Below are positions 5,613 to 6,678 of a stretch of 6,678 nt of DNA, piece by piece. Position 1 is the first letter of the stretch, and every line of letters starts with the position of its first letter. The DNA is taken from the NCBI GenBank assembly GCA_021786135.1, contig JAJYNV010000059.1, forward strand, positions 1 through 6,678, read 5' to 3'. Position numbers and translations under genes: made by a program. Source of the stretch: Bacillota bacterium. GTDB taxonomy: Bacteria; Bacillota; Sulfobacillia; JAJZYS01; JAJYTV01. A model generated the notes under the pieces. It worked only from the letters and a program-made list of their open reading frames with translations, was not told where the DNA came from and did not search any database.

Positions 5613-6185
5613 ATGCCCCTGAAATTAAGCGAGTGGGCGAAGCAGGAAGGGATCTCGTACAAGACAGCCTAGCGCTGGGTGCGCCAAGGCAAGATGCCCG
5701 TCCCGTTCGAGCAGACCGCGACCGGCACCATTCTGGTTCGGGAAACCCGGGCTTGGAACGAGTGGGTCGCTGTTTACGCTCGGGTGTCAAGTGCAGACCA
5801 GCGGGGTGACCTGACGCGGCAAATCGCCCGCCTGGTTGTGTAAGCCAACGCTCAGGGATGGTCGGTGGGTAAGGCAGTCACTGAAGTGGGATCAGGGATG
5901 AACGGTCGCCGTCCAAAGCGGATGCGGCTGCTTTCGGATCCGCAGGTGCGGGTGATCGTCGTGGAACACCATGACCGGCTGATGCGCTTCGGCTTCGAGT
6001 ACCTGGAGACAGCGCTGGCGGCACAGGGGCGGCGCCTGGTCGTCGTGGATCCCGGCGAAGTCCAGGACGATCTCATGCAGGACATGGTCGAGGTGTTGAC
6101 GTCCTTCTGCGCACGGCTGTACGGCAGGCGGTCGGCGCGCAACCGCGCAAGGAAAGTGCTGGAAGTTATCGAATGTAGTGGTTGA
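5613..6185 (+). pseudogene. tnpA: IS607-type serine recombinase (tnpA) with two in-frame stop codons
   Basis: One continuous 191-codon frame encodes the IS607 transposase. It has a MerR-like DNA-binding start (LKLSEWAKQEGISYKTA, then RWVRQGKMPVPFEQ), the serine-recombinase catalytic block YARVSSADQ (codons 55-63) with the expected nucleophile serine at codon 59, then EVGSGMNGRR, VEHHDRLMRFGFEYLE and a C-terminal Arg-rich tail (ARLYGRRSARNRARK). The frame is interrupted by TAG at 5670-5672, where relatives usually have Trp (TGG to TAG), and by TAA at 5841-5843, where an aromatic residue is expected. There is no frameshift: the same frame continues to TGA at 6183-6185. Two separate nonsense changes argue for decay over sequencing error. 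The ATG at 5869 region downstream of the second stop could only yield a fragment lacking the active site. Confidence 0.88.
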
Positions 6186-6201
6186 GGCTGGGGGTGACAG
6201 G

Positions 6202-6678
6202 GTGCTGGTACGGCAAGCGTATCGGTACGAGCTTGATCCGAACGTCGCGCAGCGCACCCTGCTGGCCAAGCACGCGGGCACCGCGCGGTTCGCGTTTAAC
6301 TTTGGTCTCGCCCTCTGCCGGGAACGGCTGGAGAAGGGCGAGAAGGTGCCGCGCGCGGCGGAACTGCACCGCCTGTGGAACGCCTTCAAGCGGGAAGGGG
6401 CTCCCTGGTGGGTCGAAGTGTCGAAATGCTCCCCCCAGGAGGCGCTGCGCGATCTCGACCGGGCCTTCCGAAACTTCTGGCGCGGGCGCAGCGAGAGCCG
6501 GCCCGTCGGCTTCCCACGGTTCCGCAGGAAGGGGGTCCATGATGCCTTCCGGCTCACCGGCAGCATCCATGTAGAGCCAAGGCATGTCGTCCTGCCGCGA
6601 CTCGGCAAGATCCGGACGAAGGAGCGGACGGACAAGTTCCAGGGAAGGATCCTCTCGGTCAGCGTGGTGTGGGAGGCT
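6202..6678 (+). CDS. tnpB: TnpB (OrfB, IS605/IS607 family), 5' part, runs off the window
   Basis: TnpB proteins are RNA-guided DNA nucleases of insertion sequences and ancestors of Cas12. The visible 159 residues show the family's N-terminal region, MLVRQAYRYELDPN, then QRTLLAKHAGTARFAFNFGL, followed by EALRDLDRAFRNFWRG and VGFPRFRRKG, which precede the RuvC core. The catalytic Asp/Glu residues and the zinc-finger motif lie past the edge, so activity cannot be judged. The frame is open with no stop, unlike tnpA just upstream. The start chosen is GTG at 6202, after GGGGGTGA and 16 bases past the tnpA stop. GTG at 6178, overlapping the end of tnpA by 8 bases, is an alternative that adds eight residues (VVEAGGDR). 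Confidence 0.9.
   Translation, partial: MLVRQAYRYELDPNVAQRTLLAKHAGTARFAFNFGLALCRERLEKGEKVPRAAELHRLWNAFKREGAPWWVEVSKCSPQEALRDLDRAFRNFWRGRSESRPVGFPRFRRKGVHDAFRLTGSIHVEPRHVVLPRLGKIRTKERTDKFQGRILSVSVVWEA

Larger units (their letters stand above)
5590..6678 (+). mobile_element. IS607-family insertion sequence, decayed, right end outside the window
   Basis: The layout tnpA (serine recombinase) followed closely by tnpB (OrfB) in the same direction is that of IS607-family elements. These lack long terminal inverted repeats and do not leave clear target duplications, so the left end cannot be placed exactly; the AT-rich jump near 5590 is my estimate. The element lies 3' of the exosortase operon and interrupts no visible gene. 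Since tnpA is broken, this copy cannot move by itself. The right end, where the guide (omega/reRNA) for TnpB would be encoded, lies beyond 6678. Confidence 0.8.

Noticed and set aside
5670..5843. Stop-codon readthrough or recoding in tnpA
   Set aside because: Two different stop codons at positions where relatives have ordinary aromatic residues, with no visible recoding structure; decay is simpler.

Overview
The window is GC-rich bacterial DNA with Shine-Dalgarno-led genes, including one probable TTG start. It holds a compact exosortase (protein-sorting) locus followed by a decaying IS607-type insertion sequence. The lineage cannot be fixed from this window. High GC, a STAND-type ATPase ending in a helix-turn-helix, a non-classical exosortase and an IS607/TnpB element together would suit Chloroflexota or another GC-rich, non-proteobacterial group; this is inference only.

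Left part (1-902): the window may open with the last codons of a rightward gene, followed by a strong hairpin. Facing it on the minus strand is a 69-residue secreted micro-protein made almost entirely of an N-terminal signal peptide and a C-terminal exosortase sorting signal. A possible 73-codon ORF lies directly upstream of it, its stop 4 bases from the micro-protein's ATG. Positions 550-902 hold no convincing gene.

Centre (903-5441): a 635-residue STAND/AAA-type ATPase with a C-terminal helix-turn-helix reads leftward. A 232-base divergent intergenic region separates it from a rightward two-gene operon. The first gene of the operon encodes a 253-residue secreted protein that also ends in a sorting signal. 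The second encodes an exosortase-family membrane transpeptidase with the Cys-Arg-His triad and a large extra C-terminal domain; its ATG overlaps the substrate stop (ATGA).

The two secreted proteins share the tail pattern L-P-E-x-x-Y-x-x-[LI]-[IM]-P, then a short hydrophobic stretch, then basic residues. The simplest reading is a dedicated sorting system. The exosortase would recognise LPExxY-type tails, one substrate would be co-translated with it, a second minimal substrate would lie nearby, and the STAND regulator would sense a signal and control the set.

Right part (5442-6678): a hairpin-bearing spacer leads into an IS607-family element. Its serine-recombinase gene (tnpA) carries two in-frame nonsense codons and is dead. 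The adjacent tnpB (OrfB, ancestor of RNA-guided Cas12 nucleases) is open up to the window edge.
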